In this document: piece by piece, positions 54,575 to 62,846 of the stretch
Position numbering within the stretch: the stretch's first letter is position 1
Layout: each line of letters opens with the position of its first letter
Source of the DNA: Burkholderiales bacterium
GTDB lineage: Bacteria > Pseudomonadota > Gammaproteobacteria > Burkholderiales > Methylophilaceae
NCBI GenBank assembly: GCA_030827595.1
Contig: JAURED010000001.1
Location: forward strand, 12,124-76,123
Reading direction: 5' to 3'
DNA: 64,000 bases
Translations under genes and position numbers: made by a program
The notes under the pieces: generated by a model
The model's database searches: none
The model's input: only the letters and a program-made list of their open reading frames with translations
Told to the model about the DNA's origin: nothing

Positions 54575-57249
54575 TATTTCAACACTCCATGACAGTGTTT
54601 ATATTTCTTTCCACTTCCGCATGGGCAAAACTCATTTCGTCCAATTTTTCTTTGCGGCTCTTCGTTCACACCAAGATCATTTGATGATGAACTAGCCTGA
54701 TTGATTTCATTTTGATTTTTTTCATCAATTTTTTTTGCCTGGTCCTCACTCTTCACTTCAACCAACATCAAAACTTTCGCAATTTCATTTTTTATATTAA
54801 TGAGCAATGTCTCAAACATGCTGAATGCTTCTTTTTTAAATTCTTGTTTTGGATCTTTTCCACCATAAGCTCTCATACTGACACCTTGGCGAAGATGATC
54901 TAGAGCAGATAAATGCGAACGCCAATGATGATCGATAATTTGTAGCATAATTGATTTTTCAAAATGTCTAATTGCCTCCACTCCCGCAATCTTTTCTTTC
55001 TTGAAGTAGTCTTTCTCTGCCATTTCAACAATATTTGAAGCAAGTTGAGAAATTTCGATGTTAGCATCCTCATCCAGCCATTTCTTGATTGAAATTTTAA
55101 GATTATATTCAAGCTGGAGTCTATTTTCTAACCCCGAAACATCCCACATCTCTTCCACACTCTCTGGGGGAATATATTCAAAAACAATGCTTGAGATTGC
55201 TTCATTTAAAATATTTTTGACCATCAATTCTGATTCGGAAGAATTTAAAACATCATTTCTTTGCTCATAGATAACTTTTCTTTGGCTGTTCGGTACTTCA
55301 TCAAATTCCAACAATTGTTTTCTTATCTCGAAGTTACGTCCTTCCACTTTTTTTTGTGCACTCTCAATAGATTTACTTACCCAGCTGTGTTCAATTGGTT
55401 CATTATCAGGCATATTCAGCTTCTGCATAATATTTGATATCCGATCAGAAGCAAATATTCTCATGAGAGAGTCTTCCAGCGAGAGATAAAAAGTACTTGA
55501 ACCCGGATCGCCTTGGCGACCAGATCTTCCTCTTAACTGATTATCGATTCGCCTCGATTCATGACGCTCCGTTCCAATTATATGAAGTCCTCCTGCATTA
55601 ATCACAGTTTCATGATCTTTTTTCCATTGCTTCTTAATATCTTCAATTTTTTTCTTGGTTGCTTGAGTTATATTCTTTTCGCTAGAAAGTCTTTCTAATT
55701 CAGGCTCAACATTTCCTCCTAAAACAATATCTGTTCCTCTTCCTGCCATATTGGTAGCAATGGTTATCATCCCTGGTTTTCCAGCTTGTTCAATGATGTG
55801 GGCTTCTTTTTCATGTTGCTTCGCATTTAAGACTTGATGATTTAATTTATGTTTTTTTAAAAAATTACTAATAAATTCGGAATTTTCAATTGAAGTTGTT
55901 CCAATTAAAATTGGTTGGTTTTTTTTATTTCGCTCGAGGATATCACTTATCACTGCGTTATACCTCTCCTCAGAAGTTCGGTAGATTTTATCCATGTGAT
56001 CAATTCTTGAAATTGTTCTATGAGGAGGGATGATGACTGTATCTAGATTGTATATATGTTTAAATTCTTCGGCCTCAGTTTCAGCTGTTCCAGTCATGCC
56101 TGCAATTTTATTGTATAAGCGAAAGTAGTTTTGAAAAGTTATTCCTGCCAATGTTTTTGACTCTCTTTGAATTTTAACTTTTTCTTTTGCCTCAATAGCT
56201 TGATGAAGGCCATCAGACCATCTTCGGCCTGGCATCATTCGCCCAGTGAACTCATCTATTATGACAACACCCCCATCTTTAACCACGTAGTCTTTATCTT
56301 TGACAAATAAGTTATGTGCTTTTAGAGCAGATTGCACATAATGAAGCAGGCTGATATTTTCAGGATCATATAAATTTGACCCCGCAGTTAAAACGCCTAA
56401 CTTACTCAGGACTTTTTCTACACTTGTGTGGCCATTTTCAGATAAGATCACTGCTGATGTTTTTTCATCAATCCAATAGTCTCCATCACTATCTTCTTTA
56501 TCTTGTCTTTGAAGGCTGGCAACAATTTGATCAATTTTTGCATACAAATTAACATCAACGTCTGATTGCCCAGAAATAACCAAAGGGGTTCTCGCTTCAT
56601 CGATTAATATGGAATCAACCTCATCAATTAGTGCAAAATTAAGTCCCTTTTGAACTTTTTGGTTTTGTTCATAAACCATATTATCCCTGAGGTAATCAAA
56701 ACCAAACTCGTTATTGGTTCCATAGGTGATATCAGCGGTATAGGCTTTTAATTTTTCTTCTGTAGGCAGCTGAGCTTGATTTACTCCGACAGTTAACCCC
56801 AAGAATTTATATATTTTTCCCATCCAATCTGCATCTCGACGAGCAAGGTAATCGTTGACCGTTATGACATGAACCCCCTCACCAGATAACGCATTCAAAT
56901 ACACAGGTAGAGTTGCGACTAAGGTTTTTCCTTCCCCAGTTTTCATTTCTGAAATTTTACCTTCATGCAGGGCAATGCCTCCTAATAGCTGCTCATCAAA
57001 GTGTCGGAGTCCAAGCGTCCTTACACTAGCCTCCCTCACGAGAGCAAAGGCTTTTATCAATAATTCATCAGTAAATCCTGTTTTTTTATAAACATCTTTT
57101 AGGGTTTGGGTAGTTTTTTGAAAATCAATATCTTTTAGCTTCTGCATATCAGGCTCTAAGTTATTGATCTTATTCACGATTACTGAATATTTTTTTAATA
57201 GTCTTTGATTACTGCCGCCAAAAACAGCATTTAATATAGTTTTAAACAT
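54574..57249 (-). CDS. secA: Protein translocase ATPase SecA
   Basis: Motor ATPase that drives preproteins through SecYEG. MKTGEGKTLVATLP (near 100) is Walker A, LIDEVDSILIDEARTPL holds Walker B, TNMAGRGTDI and the RRIDNQLRGRSGRQGDPGSS block are helicase motifs of the second nucleotide domain, and the C-terminus ends with the zinc motif CPCGSGKKYKHCHG that binds SecB and lipid. At 891 residues it is full length. It follows the M23 gene by 4 bases. Confidence 0.98.
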   Translation of the reverse strand: MFKTILNAVFGGSNQRLLKKYSVIVNKINNLEPDMQKLKDIDFQKTTQTLKDVYKKTGFTDELLIKAFALVREASVRTLGLRHFDEQLLGGIALHEGKISEMKTGEGKTLVATLPVYLNALSGEGVHVITVNDYLARRDADWMGKIYKFLGLTVGVNQAQLPTEEKLKAYTADITYGTNNEFGFDYLRDNMVYEQNQKVQKGLNFALIDEVDSILIDEARTPLVISGQSDVDVNLYAKIDQIVASLQRQDKEDSDGDYWIDEKTSAVILSENGHTSVEKVLSKLGVLTAGSNLYDPENISLLHYVQSALKAHNLFVKDKDYVVKDGGVVIIDEFTGRMMPGRRWSDGLHQAIEAKEKVKIQRESKTLAGITFQNYFRLYNKIAGMTGTAETEAEEFKHIYNLDTVIIPPHRTISRIDHMDKIYRTSEERYNAVISDILERNKKNQPILIGTTSIENSEFISNFLKKHKLNHQVLNAKQHEKEAHIIEQAGKPGMITIATNMAGRGTDIVLGGNVEPELERLSSEKNITQATKKKIEDIKKQWKKDHETVINAGGLHIIGTERHESRRIDNQLRGRSGRQGDPGSSTFYLSLEDSLMRIFASDRISNIMQKLNMPDNEPIEHSWVSKSIESAQKKVEGRNFEIRKQLLEFDEVPNSQRKVIYEQRNDVLNSSESELMVKNILNEAISSIVFEYIPPESVEEMWDVSGLENRLQLEYNLKISIKKWLDEDANIEISQLASNIVEMAEKDYFKKEKIAGVEAIRHFEKSIMLQIIDHHWRSHLSALDHLRQGVSMRAYGGKDPKQEFKKEAFSMFETLLINIKNEIAKVLMLVEVKSEDQAKKIDEKNQNEINQASSSSNDLGVNEEPQRKIGRNEFCPCGSGKKYKHCHGVLK

Positions 57250-57253
57250 GATT

Positions 57254-58150
57254 TTATTTTTTCTTTAGATATTGTCTTGGATCAAGTGAGCGACCATTGA
57301 ATCGTATTTCATAATGAAGATGAGGTCCGGTTGATCGTCCTGTGTTGCCAACAAGAGCAATGACTTCATCTTTACTAACCAGGTCACCTTTCTTCACTAA
57401 AATTTTTGAAGCATGGGCATATCTTGTCTCAATGCCGCCGCCGTGTTTAATTTTCACATAATTTCCATAATCGGGAGCCTTTCCAGCAGCGATTACCATT
57501 CCCGAGGCTGTTGCTTTGATTTGATCTCCCTCTGAAGCAGAAAAATCTAAGCCTTCATGAAAAGAACGAATACCTAAAAAAGGGTCAACTCGCCATCCAT
57601 AGCTGGATGAATTGTACCCCACATTGACAGGATAAAGATCTGGTAGGGTATCTTTTAAAACACTCTGCTTTAACAAAATGGACTCAGTCTCATTGTAGAT
57701 ATCTTCTCTTATTTGTATTTTTTTCATGAGTGCTTGCAAAGCAATTTGAACATCCTGGTCTCTTAATTTATGATTAATAAAAGGGCCTCCCTGATTTTCA
57801 TACTCTTTTTCTTTTTTCGGTAAAGAAGGAAGTTTTTGCTTACCCACAATTTGTTTTTTTAGGATCCCCTGCAATCTTTCAGTTTGATTATCCAATTCCT
57901 CAACGCGTGCGTTTATTTCACCAATTTGTTGGATATACATTTGTAAACTTTTTTGATAACTACTAAAACCCAAATCAAGCTTAAGAGTATCAACATTTGT
58001 TAAGTTATTTTCATTATTTTTTACAATTAAATATTGATAAACCGAAAAACTGGTTACGAAGATGAGCAAAACCAGCAGAAGAATAAAGACCCTAAAATCT
58101 ATGGCAAGTGGTTTTCGTGTATTATTTTTACTTATTAGTAGCAGTTTCAT
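57254..58150 (-). CDS. M23-family peptidoglycan endopeptidase, membrane-anchored
   Basis: A 298-residue protein with one membrane helix (about 20-42), a coiled coil of 60-100 residues (QQIGEINARVEELDNQTERL), then a LytM domain. The zinc ligands are seen in FHEGLDF (H and D) and in PHLHYEIRF (HxH). The C-terminus GRSLDPRQYL is typical. Such enzymes cut peptide cross-links or serve as activators. It lies directly upstream of secA, a neighbourhood conserved in Betaproteobacteria. Confidence 0.92.
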   Translation of the reverse strand: MKLLLISKNNTRKPLAIDFRVFILLLVLLIFVTSFSVYQYLIVKNNENNLTNVDTLKLDLGFSSYQKSLQMYIQQIGEINARVEELDNQTERLQGILKKQIVGKQKLPSLPKKEKEYENQGGPFINHKLRDQDVQIALQALMKKIQIREDIYNETESILLKQSVLKDTLPDLYPVNVGYNSSSYGWRVDPFLGIRSFHEGLDFSASEGDQIKATASGMVIAAGKAPDYGNYVKIKHGGGIETRYAHASKILVKKGDLVSKDEVIALVGNTGRSTGPHLHYEIRFNGRSLDPRQYLKKK

Positions 58151-58169
58151 AATTAGCTTAACATTATAT

Positions 58170-58568
58170 ATGGAATCAATTAAAAAATTACTTAAAACAG
58201 ATCAATTTCATGAAATTATTGATAATAAAAACATCCATGACCAGTACCTAAAATATTTGGAAAAACAAGTTGGTGATAAAAAGATGCGCTTATCTCAACG
58301 ACTTGATATTCTTTACATTGTTTTTAGCAATAATGCTTTTGCATCAAAATACAAGATGAATAAAATTCAGATTTTAGATGACTTGAATCAATTCCATTCC
58401 AAAATAAAAATTAAGAATATCCATATCAAAGTTGATCCTTCTATTTTGGAATCAAGAAAAAAACCAACGGTTAAAATCTCTGCTCACGCTAAAAAAATAT
58501 GGAACAAGGTTCATGAGACACTTGAAGATTCTCCATTGAAAGATTTTTTTCTAAAAAAGCATGATTGA
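58170..58568 (+). CDS. DciA-like DUF721 protein (putative helicase-loading factor)
   Basis: A 132-residue protein fitting the DUF721/DciA family that loads the DnaB helicase in bacteria without DnaC. Residues about 45-90 (LDILYIVFSNNAFASKYKMNKIQILDDLNQ) match the strand-helix core where the family has a conserved 'L-x-V ... S-x-x-A-x-x-L' pattern, and KIKNIHIKVDP closes it. I start at ATG 58170; the longer frame from 58062 would overlap the M23 gene by 89 bases. Divergent from M23/secA, the usual site of DUF721 in this group. Similarity is modest. Confidence 0.65.
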   Translation: MESIKKLLKTDQFHEIIDNKNIHDQYLKYLEKQVGDKKMRLSQRLDILYIVFSNNAFASKYKMNKIQILDDLNQFHSKIKIKNIHIKVDPSILESRKKPTVKISAHAKKIWNKVHETLEDSPLKDFFLKKHD

Positions 58569-59361
58569 AATCTTAACTTTATCGGTTACCGGACTTTTTG
58601 TTGGATTTATGGCAGGGCTTTTTGGCATTGGTGGAGGTTTAATCATCGTCCCAGTCGTAACATACTTACTCATTCACCTTCATGGAATGAATCATCATCT
58701 CGCTTTTGCGACTGGAATCGGCTCTTCAATGATTTCAATTATTTTCACCGGGTCGGTCGCAACATTTTTTAATTACAAAAATAAAAACCTCAATACGTTT
58801 TACTTCAAAAAACATATTGGTCCATTAATGTTTGGCTCATTTATCGGAGGTATGTTAGTTATTTATGGCAACTATTACTATTTAAAAGTTTTTTTTGTAT
58901 TTTATTGTTTTTTTGCAGCAATTAAACTCTTGACGAAAATAAATTTTTTAAAACCCATCTATTACTTTCCAGAAAAAATAATTGGTCTTATTTTTGGTTT
59001 AATATCTTCACTGGTTGGGATTGGTGGTGGAACACTTTATGTCCCCTACTTAGTTACTCAAAAACTCAATATCAGAGAGTCTGTATCAAGTGCGTCCATG
59101 CTCGGAGTCGTTATCGCTATCTCAACACTTTTATGTTTTTTCATGAATAATTTATTTATTCATCCGATTACTAATAACTTTAAATCAATTCTCGATTACG
59201 GGTATATTTATGTACCGTCATTAATTTTTTTAACACTACCAAGCTTGTTATCGATTTATTTTTCAACTAAGTTACTTATTACAATTAATGAAATTACTAT
59301 CAAAAAATCTTTTGCTATTCTCCTCATCATTATCGGTTGTTTAAGCTTTGTTAATCTGTAG
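58561..59361 (+). CDS. TSUP/TauE-SafE family permease
   Basis: Membrane protein of 266 residues with about eight segments and two internal repeats: FMAGLFGIGGGLIIVPVV (about 17-34) and IFGLISSLVGIGGGTLYVPYLV (about 143-164), the paired glycine-rich signatures of the TSUP family. Members export or import sulphonates, sulphite or similar anions; the substrate cannot be told here. It overlaps the DciA-like gene by 8 bases. Confidence 0.88.
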   Translation: MIEILTLSVTGLFVGFMAGLFGIGGGLIIVPVVTYLLIHLHGMNHHLAFATGIGSSMISIIFTGSVATFFNYKNKNLNTFYFKKHIGPLMFGSFIGGMLVIYGNYYYLKVFFVFYCFFAAIKLLTKINFLKPIYYFPEKIIGLIFGLISSLVGIGGGTLYVPYLVTQKLNIRESVSSASMLGVVIAISTLLCFFMNNLFIHPITNNFKSILDYGYIYVPSLIFLTLPSLLSIYFSTKLLITINEITIKKSFAILLIIIGCLSFVNL

Positions 59362-59369
59362 AGTTTAAA

Positions 59370-59399
59370 TTGTCCAAAATTATTGAAATATGAGATAAT
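59370..59399 (+). promoter_or_regulatory. hppA promoter
   Basis: TTGTCC (59370-59375) and GATAAT (59394-59399), 18 bases apart, start 40 bases before the hppA ATG. A strong ribosome site, AGGGAGGA (59428-59435), lies just before the start codon and suggests high expression. Confidence 0.5.
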
Positions 59400-59438
59400 T
59401 CTTTTTTTTTAAAAATTGTAAGATATTAGGGAGGAAGT

Positions 59439-61466
59439 ATGTCAGAAATCCAAATGGCATTGGGTGCTGCAGTTATTGCAGTTTTATATGGTGCCTTAGT
59501 TTCAAAGTCTATTCTCAGCCTACCAGCCGGGAATAAAAAAATGCAAGAAATTGCTGGAGCAATTCAAAAAGGTGCCTCAGCTTACCTAGCTCGTCAATAC
59601 AAAACAATTGCCATTGTGGGCGTTGTATTAACAATCTTAATAGCACAATTTATTGATTTAAATACTGCCATCGGTTTTGTTGTTGGTGCCGTGTTATCTG
59701 GTGCTTGTGGCTTCATTGGGATGAATGTATCAGTTCGTGCTAACGTAAGAACGGCGCAAGCTGCCACAAATGGAATTGTTCCCGCATTTGATGTCGCCTT
59801 TAAAGGTGGTGCTATCACGGGTATGTTAGTTGTTGGCTTAGGGCTTCTTGGAGTTGCAGGTTTCTACCTTTATTTAGGTGGCACTGAAGCTGAGAACTTA
59901 AATCCCCTTATTGGTCTTGCGTTTGGTTCATCCTTAATATCAATTTTCGCAAGACTTGGTGGAGGAATCTTTACTAAAGGTGCTGACGTCGGTGCTGATT
60001 TAGTCGGAAAAGTTGAGGCTGGAATCCCGGAAGACGATCCTCGAAATCCTGCAGTTATCGCGGATAACGTAGGTGATAATGTGGGTGACTGTGCGGGTAT
60101 GGCAGCTGATTTATTTGAGACCTATGCGGTAACAATTATAGCTACTATGGTGCTTGGGGGTCTGATGATTACAGGTGACACTGTTAATGGTGTTCTCTAT
60201 CCATTAATGTTAGGTGCTGTATCTATTATCGCTTCAATTATTGGTTGTTTCTTTGTAAAAGCTAATAACAAAATGACTAACGTCATGCCAGCTCTTTATC
60301 GAGGCTTGGCTATCGCGGGTCTTCTCTCTTTAGTTGCTTTTTATTATGTGTCTGAACATCTATTCCCATCTGGAATAGTCATTGATGGCATCACCTATCC
60401 AGCGATTGGTTTATTTGCCTCAGCAGCTATTGGTCTTGCCCTAACGGCAGCATTAGTATTTATTACAGAATACTATACAGGTACAGAATATAAGCCTGTT
60501 CAACACGTAGCAAAAGCATCTGAAACTGGACATGCTACCAACATTATTGCTGGTATTGGAATCTCCATGAAAGCTACAGCACTTCCAGTTTTATCAGTTT
60601 GTTTAGCGATATTTTTATCTTATTCTTTTGCGAATCTATATGGTGTTGCTGTTGCAGCTACATCTATGCTGAGTATGGCTGGAATTATTGTTGCACTCGA
60701 TGCTTATGGCCCAATCACCGATAATGCAGGCGGCATTGCTGAGATGGCTGGTTTACCCCAAAAAGTTAGGGATGTTACAGACCCATTAGATGCAGTTGGT
60801 AATACAACTAAAGCTGTTACCAAAGGTTATGCAATTGGTTCCGCTGGTTTAGCTTCTCTAGTGCTTTTTGCCGACTACACTCATAAACTAGATGTGTATG
60901 GTGTGATTGCAACTTTTGATTTAAGTGAGCCAAACGTGATTATTGGGCTCATCATCGGCGGTCTTATTCCATACCTTTTTGCTGCGATGGCAATGGAAGC
61001 TGTTGGACGCGCCGCAGGTTCAGTTGTTGAGGAAGTTCGTCGACAATTTAAAACCATTAAAGGTATTATGACTGGCAAAGGTCAGCCTGATTATGCAAAA
61101 GCAGTTGATATGCTGACCACATCAGCCATTAAAGAGATGATCGTTCCATCACTTCTTCCTGTAGCAGTCCCAGTGATTGTGGGTCTCTCACCTTTAGGTG
61201 CTCAAGGGCTTGGTGGATTATTAATGGGTACAATCGTAACGGGTCTATTTGTGGCTATCTCAATGTGTACCGGTGGTGGTGCATGGGATAATGCTAAAAA
61301 GTACATCGAAGATGGCAATCATGGTGGCAAAGGCTCAGAGGCTCATAAGGCCTCAGTGACTGGTGACACTGTGGGTGACCCTTATAAGGATACTGCGGGT
61401 CCTGCAATTAATCCACTCATTAAAATTATTAACATCGTTGCATTACTAATTGTGCCTTTGTTATAA
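59439..61466 (+). CDS. hppA: Membrane-bound proton-pumping pyrophosphatase
   Basis: Integral-membrane enzyme (about 16 segments, 675 residues) that uses pyrophosphate to pump protons. The pyrophosphate site is [20 protein letters not shown] (about 186-205) followed by [20 protein letters not shown]. The K+-dependence position reads GNTTKA, with lysine rather than alanine, which marks the K+-independent H+-PPase type. The C-terminal [13 protein letters not shown] and [16 protein letters not shown] are conserved. Good promoter, strong ribosome site and its own terminator. Confidence 0.97.
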   Translation: MSEIQMALGAAVIAVLYGALVSKSILSLPAGNKKMQEIAGAIQKGASAYLARQYKTIAIVGVVLTILIAQFIDLNTAIGFVVGAVLSGACGFIGMNVSVRANVRTAQAATNGIVPAFDVAFKGGAITGMLVVGLGLLGVAGFYLYLGGTEAENLNPLIGLAFGSSLISIFARLGGGIFTKGADVGADLVGKVEAGIPEDDPRNPAVIADNVGDNVGDCAGMAADLFETYAVTIIATMVLGGLMITGDTVNGVLYPLMLGAVSIIASIIGCFFVKANNKMTNVMPALYRGLAIAGLLSLVAFYYVSEHLFPSGIVIDGITYPAIGLFASAAIGLALTAALVFITEYYTGTEYKPVQHVAKASETGHATNIIAGIGISMKATALPVLSVCLAIFLSYSFANLYGVAVAATSMLSMAGIIVALDAYGPITDNAGGIAEMAGLPQKVRDVTDPLDAVGNTTKAVTKGYAIGSAGLASLVLFADYTHKLDVYGVIATFDLSEPNVIIGLIIGGLIPYLFAAMAMEAVGRAAGSVVEEVRRQFKTIKGIMTGKGQPDYAKAVDMLTTSAIKEMIVPSLLPVAVPVIVGLSPLGAQGLGGLLMGTIVTGLFVAISMCTGGGAWDNAKKYIEDGNHGGKGSEAHKASVTGDTVGDPYKDTAGPAINPLIKIINIVALLIVPLL

Positions 61467-61485
61467 ATTTTAATTAAGTTTTACA

Positions 61486-61520
61486 AAAACCCATCTTGTT
61501 AAATAAGATGGGTTTTTTTA
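61486..61520. terminator. Bidirectional rho-independent terminator between hppA and the TspO-like gene
   Basis: AAAACCCATCTT (61486-61497) and AAGATGGGTTTT (61505-61516) pair over 12 bases with a 7-base loop and a T run on the plus strand. It lies 20 bases after the hppA stop. The stop codon of the convergent TspO-like gene is in the T run, so the same stem probably serves both strands. It is the clearest terminator in the window. Confidence 0.85.
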
Positions 61521-61994
61521 TATGTGAACTAATGTCATCAAAAAGGTGACATAAATCACCCACACAGCTGTCAGACCAATAAACAAAGAAAATAATTTTG
61601 ATTCTAAAAATATACTGCCTGAAATAAAAGCACTCAGGCCTATTGTGATCAAATTGCCAATCAGAATCATAGAAAATATGGAAAAACCAAGCGTATAAAT
61701 AGGATACAAAATACAGTTCATAATTAAAATTAAAATTAAAAATGAATTGATCTGTGAAGTTATTTTCTTAAATGCGACTGTTTGTAAAATAACCAAAATG
61801 GTCCATATCAATCCGATTAGATACCCCTTCGGGAAAAAGCTTCCATTCATGATCGCTTTTTTTTGGGTTACTCCTTCAAAGCCCAATTGAAATATTAAGT
61901 AATTTGTCACACAAAGAATTATAAAAATGAAAATCATTAATTGATTCAATGATCTATCTTTTAAGAAATTAACTAAGGAGCAATCTTTCCACAT
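61518..61994 (-). CDS. TspO/MBR-like five-span membrane protein
   Basis: A 158-residue protein with five hydrophobic segments. SFFPKGYLIGLIWTILVILQTVAF (about 51-74) resembles the P-x-x-W/F-x-G-x-x-W-x-x-L block of TspO/MBR proteins, and the last segment IGLTAVWVIYVTFLM fits the final TspO helix. Few of the family's many tryptophans remain, so the assignment is tentative. TspO proteins bind porphyrins and respond to light or oxygen. The start lies 26 bases inside the end of purC. Confidence 0.5.
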   Translation of the reverse strand: MWKDCSLVNFLKDRSLNQLMIFIFIILCVTNYLIFQLGFEGVTQKKAIMNGSFFPKGYLIGLIWTILVILQTVAFKKITSQINSFLILILIMNCILYPIYTLGFSIFSMILIGNLITIGLSAFISGSIFLESKLFSLFIGLTAVWVIYVTFLMTLVHI

Positions 61995-62835
61995 GTTGAT
62001 ATTTTTCTATGGTTTTTTGAATGACCTCTAAAGGTAAATCAGGGGGTGGAGGTTTTTTATTCCACGCGCTCAACTCAAGCCAATCTCTTAGATATTGTTT
62101 ATCAAAACTATGAGGAGATGTCCCTATTTTATATGCCTCCATATCCCAAAATCTTGAGGAGTCTGGGGTAAGAATTTCATCCATCAAAACTAAATCTCCT
62201 TTATTATCCAAGCCAAATTCAAATTTTGTATCTGCAATAATAATTTTTTTTTGAAAAGCATAGTCTCTAGCAAATTTGTAAAGATCAATACTGGTTTTTT
62301 TTATCAGCGAGGCTAAATCTGAACCGATGCTCTTGCTCATGACTTCAAAAGAAATGTTTTCATCATGATCGCCGACATTTGCTTTGGTAGAGGGTGTAAA
62401 TATTGGCTCATTTAACTTCTCTGCTTGCTGAATTCCCTTTGGCAACTCAATGTCACAAACCCTTCCTGTTGCTTGGTAATCTTTCCAACCACTTCCGGTT
62501 AAATAACCTCTCACTATCGCCTCGATAGGAACAGGTTTTAAGCGCTTTACAATTACCGATCTATTTTTAACAAGTTCTTTTTCATCAAAAGCAACGACAT
62601 CTTCTGGGTTGATTTGGGTTAAATGATTTTTGATTATTGAGGATGTTTTTTTAAACCAAAAGTTTGAAATATGTGAAAGAATTTTACCTTTCTCATTTAT
62701 TTCCTGATTCATAATCACATCAAACGCTGAAATACGATCACTGGTTATCATTAAAAAATGATGCTCATCAACGATATAAGTATCCCTTACTTTACCCTGA
62801 TGAAATAATTGAAGACTTTTTATTTTTGATTGCAT
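61969..62835 (-). CDS. purC: SAICAR synthetase
   Basis: ATP-dependent ligase joining CAIR and aspartate in purine synthesis. GKVRDTYIVDEHHFLMITSDRISAFDVIM (about 14-42) is the ATP site, IVRGYLTGSGWKDYQATG follows, and FELDNKGDL-like KFEFGLDNKG and EILTPDSSRFWD bind magnesium and substrate. It is 288 residues, the long form used by many Betaproteobacteria. It follows pgk by 11 bases. Confidence 0.96.
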   Translation of the reverse strand: MQSKIKSLQLFHQGKVRDTYIVDEHHFLMITSDRISAFDVIMNQEINEKGKILSHISNFWFKKTSSIIKNHLTQINPEDVVAFDEKELVKNRSVIVKRLKPVPIEAIVRGYLTGSGWKDYQATGRVCDIELPKGIQQAEKLNEPIFTPSTKANVGDHDENISFEVMSKSIGSDLASLIKKTSIDLYKFARDYAFQKKIIIADTKFEFGLDNKGDLVLMDEILTPDSSRFWDMEAYKIGTSPHSFDKQYLRDWLELSAWNKKPPPPDLPLEVIQKTIEKYQHVERLLLS

Positions 62836-62846
62836 AACAAAATTGA

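Noticed and set aside
58062..58169. N-terminal extension of the DciA-like protein, with a hydrophobic stretch
   Set aside because: It would overlap the M23 gene antisense by 89 bases and adds a membrane helix not expected for the family; the ATG at 58170 gives a proper domain.
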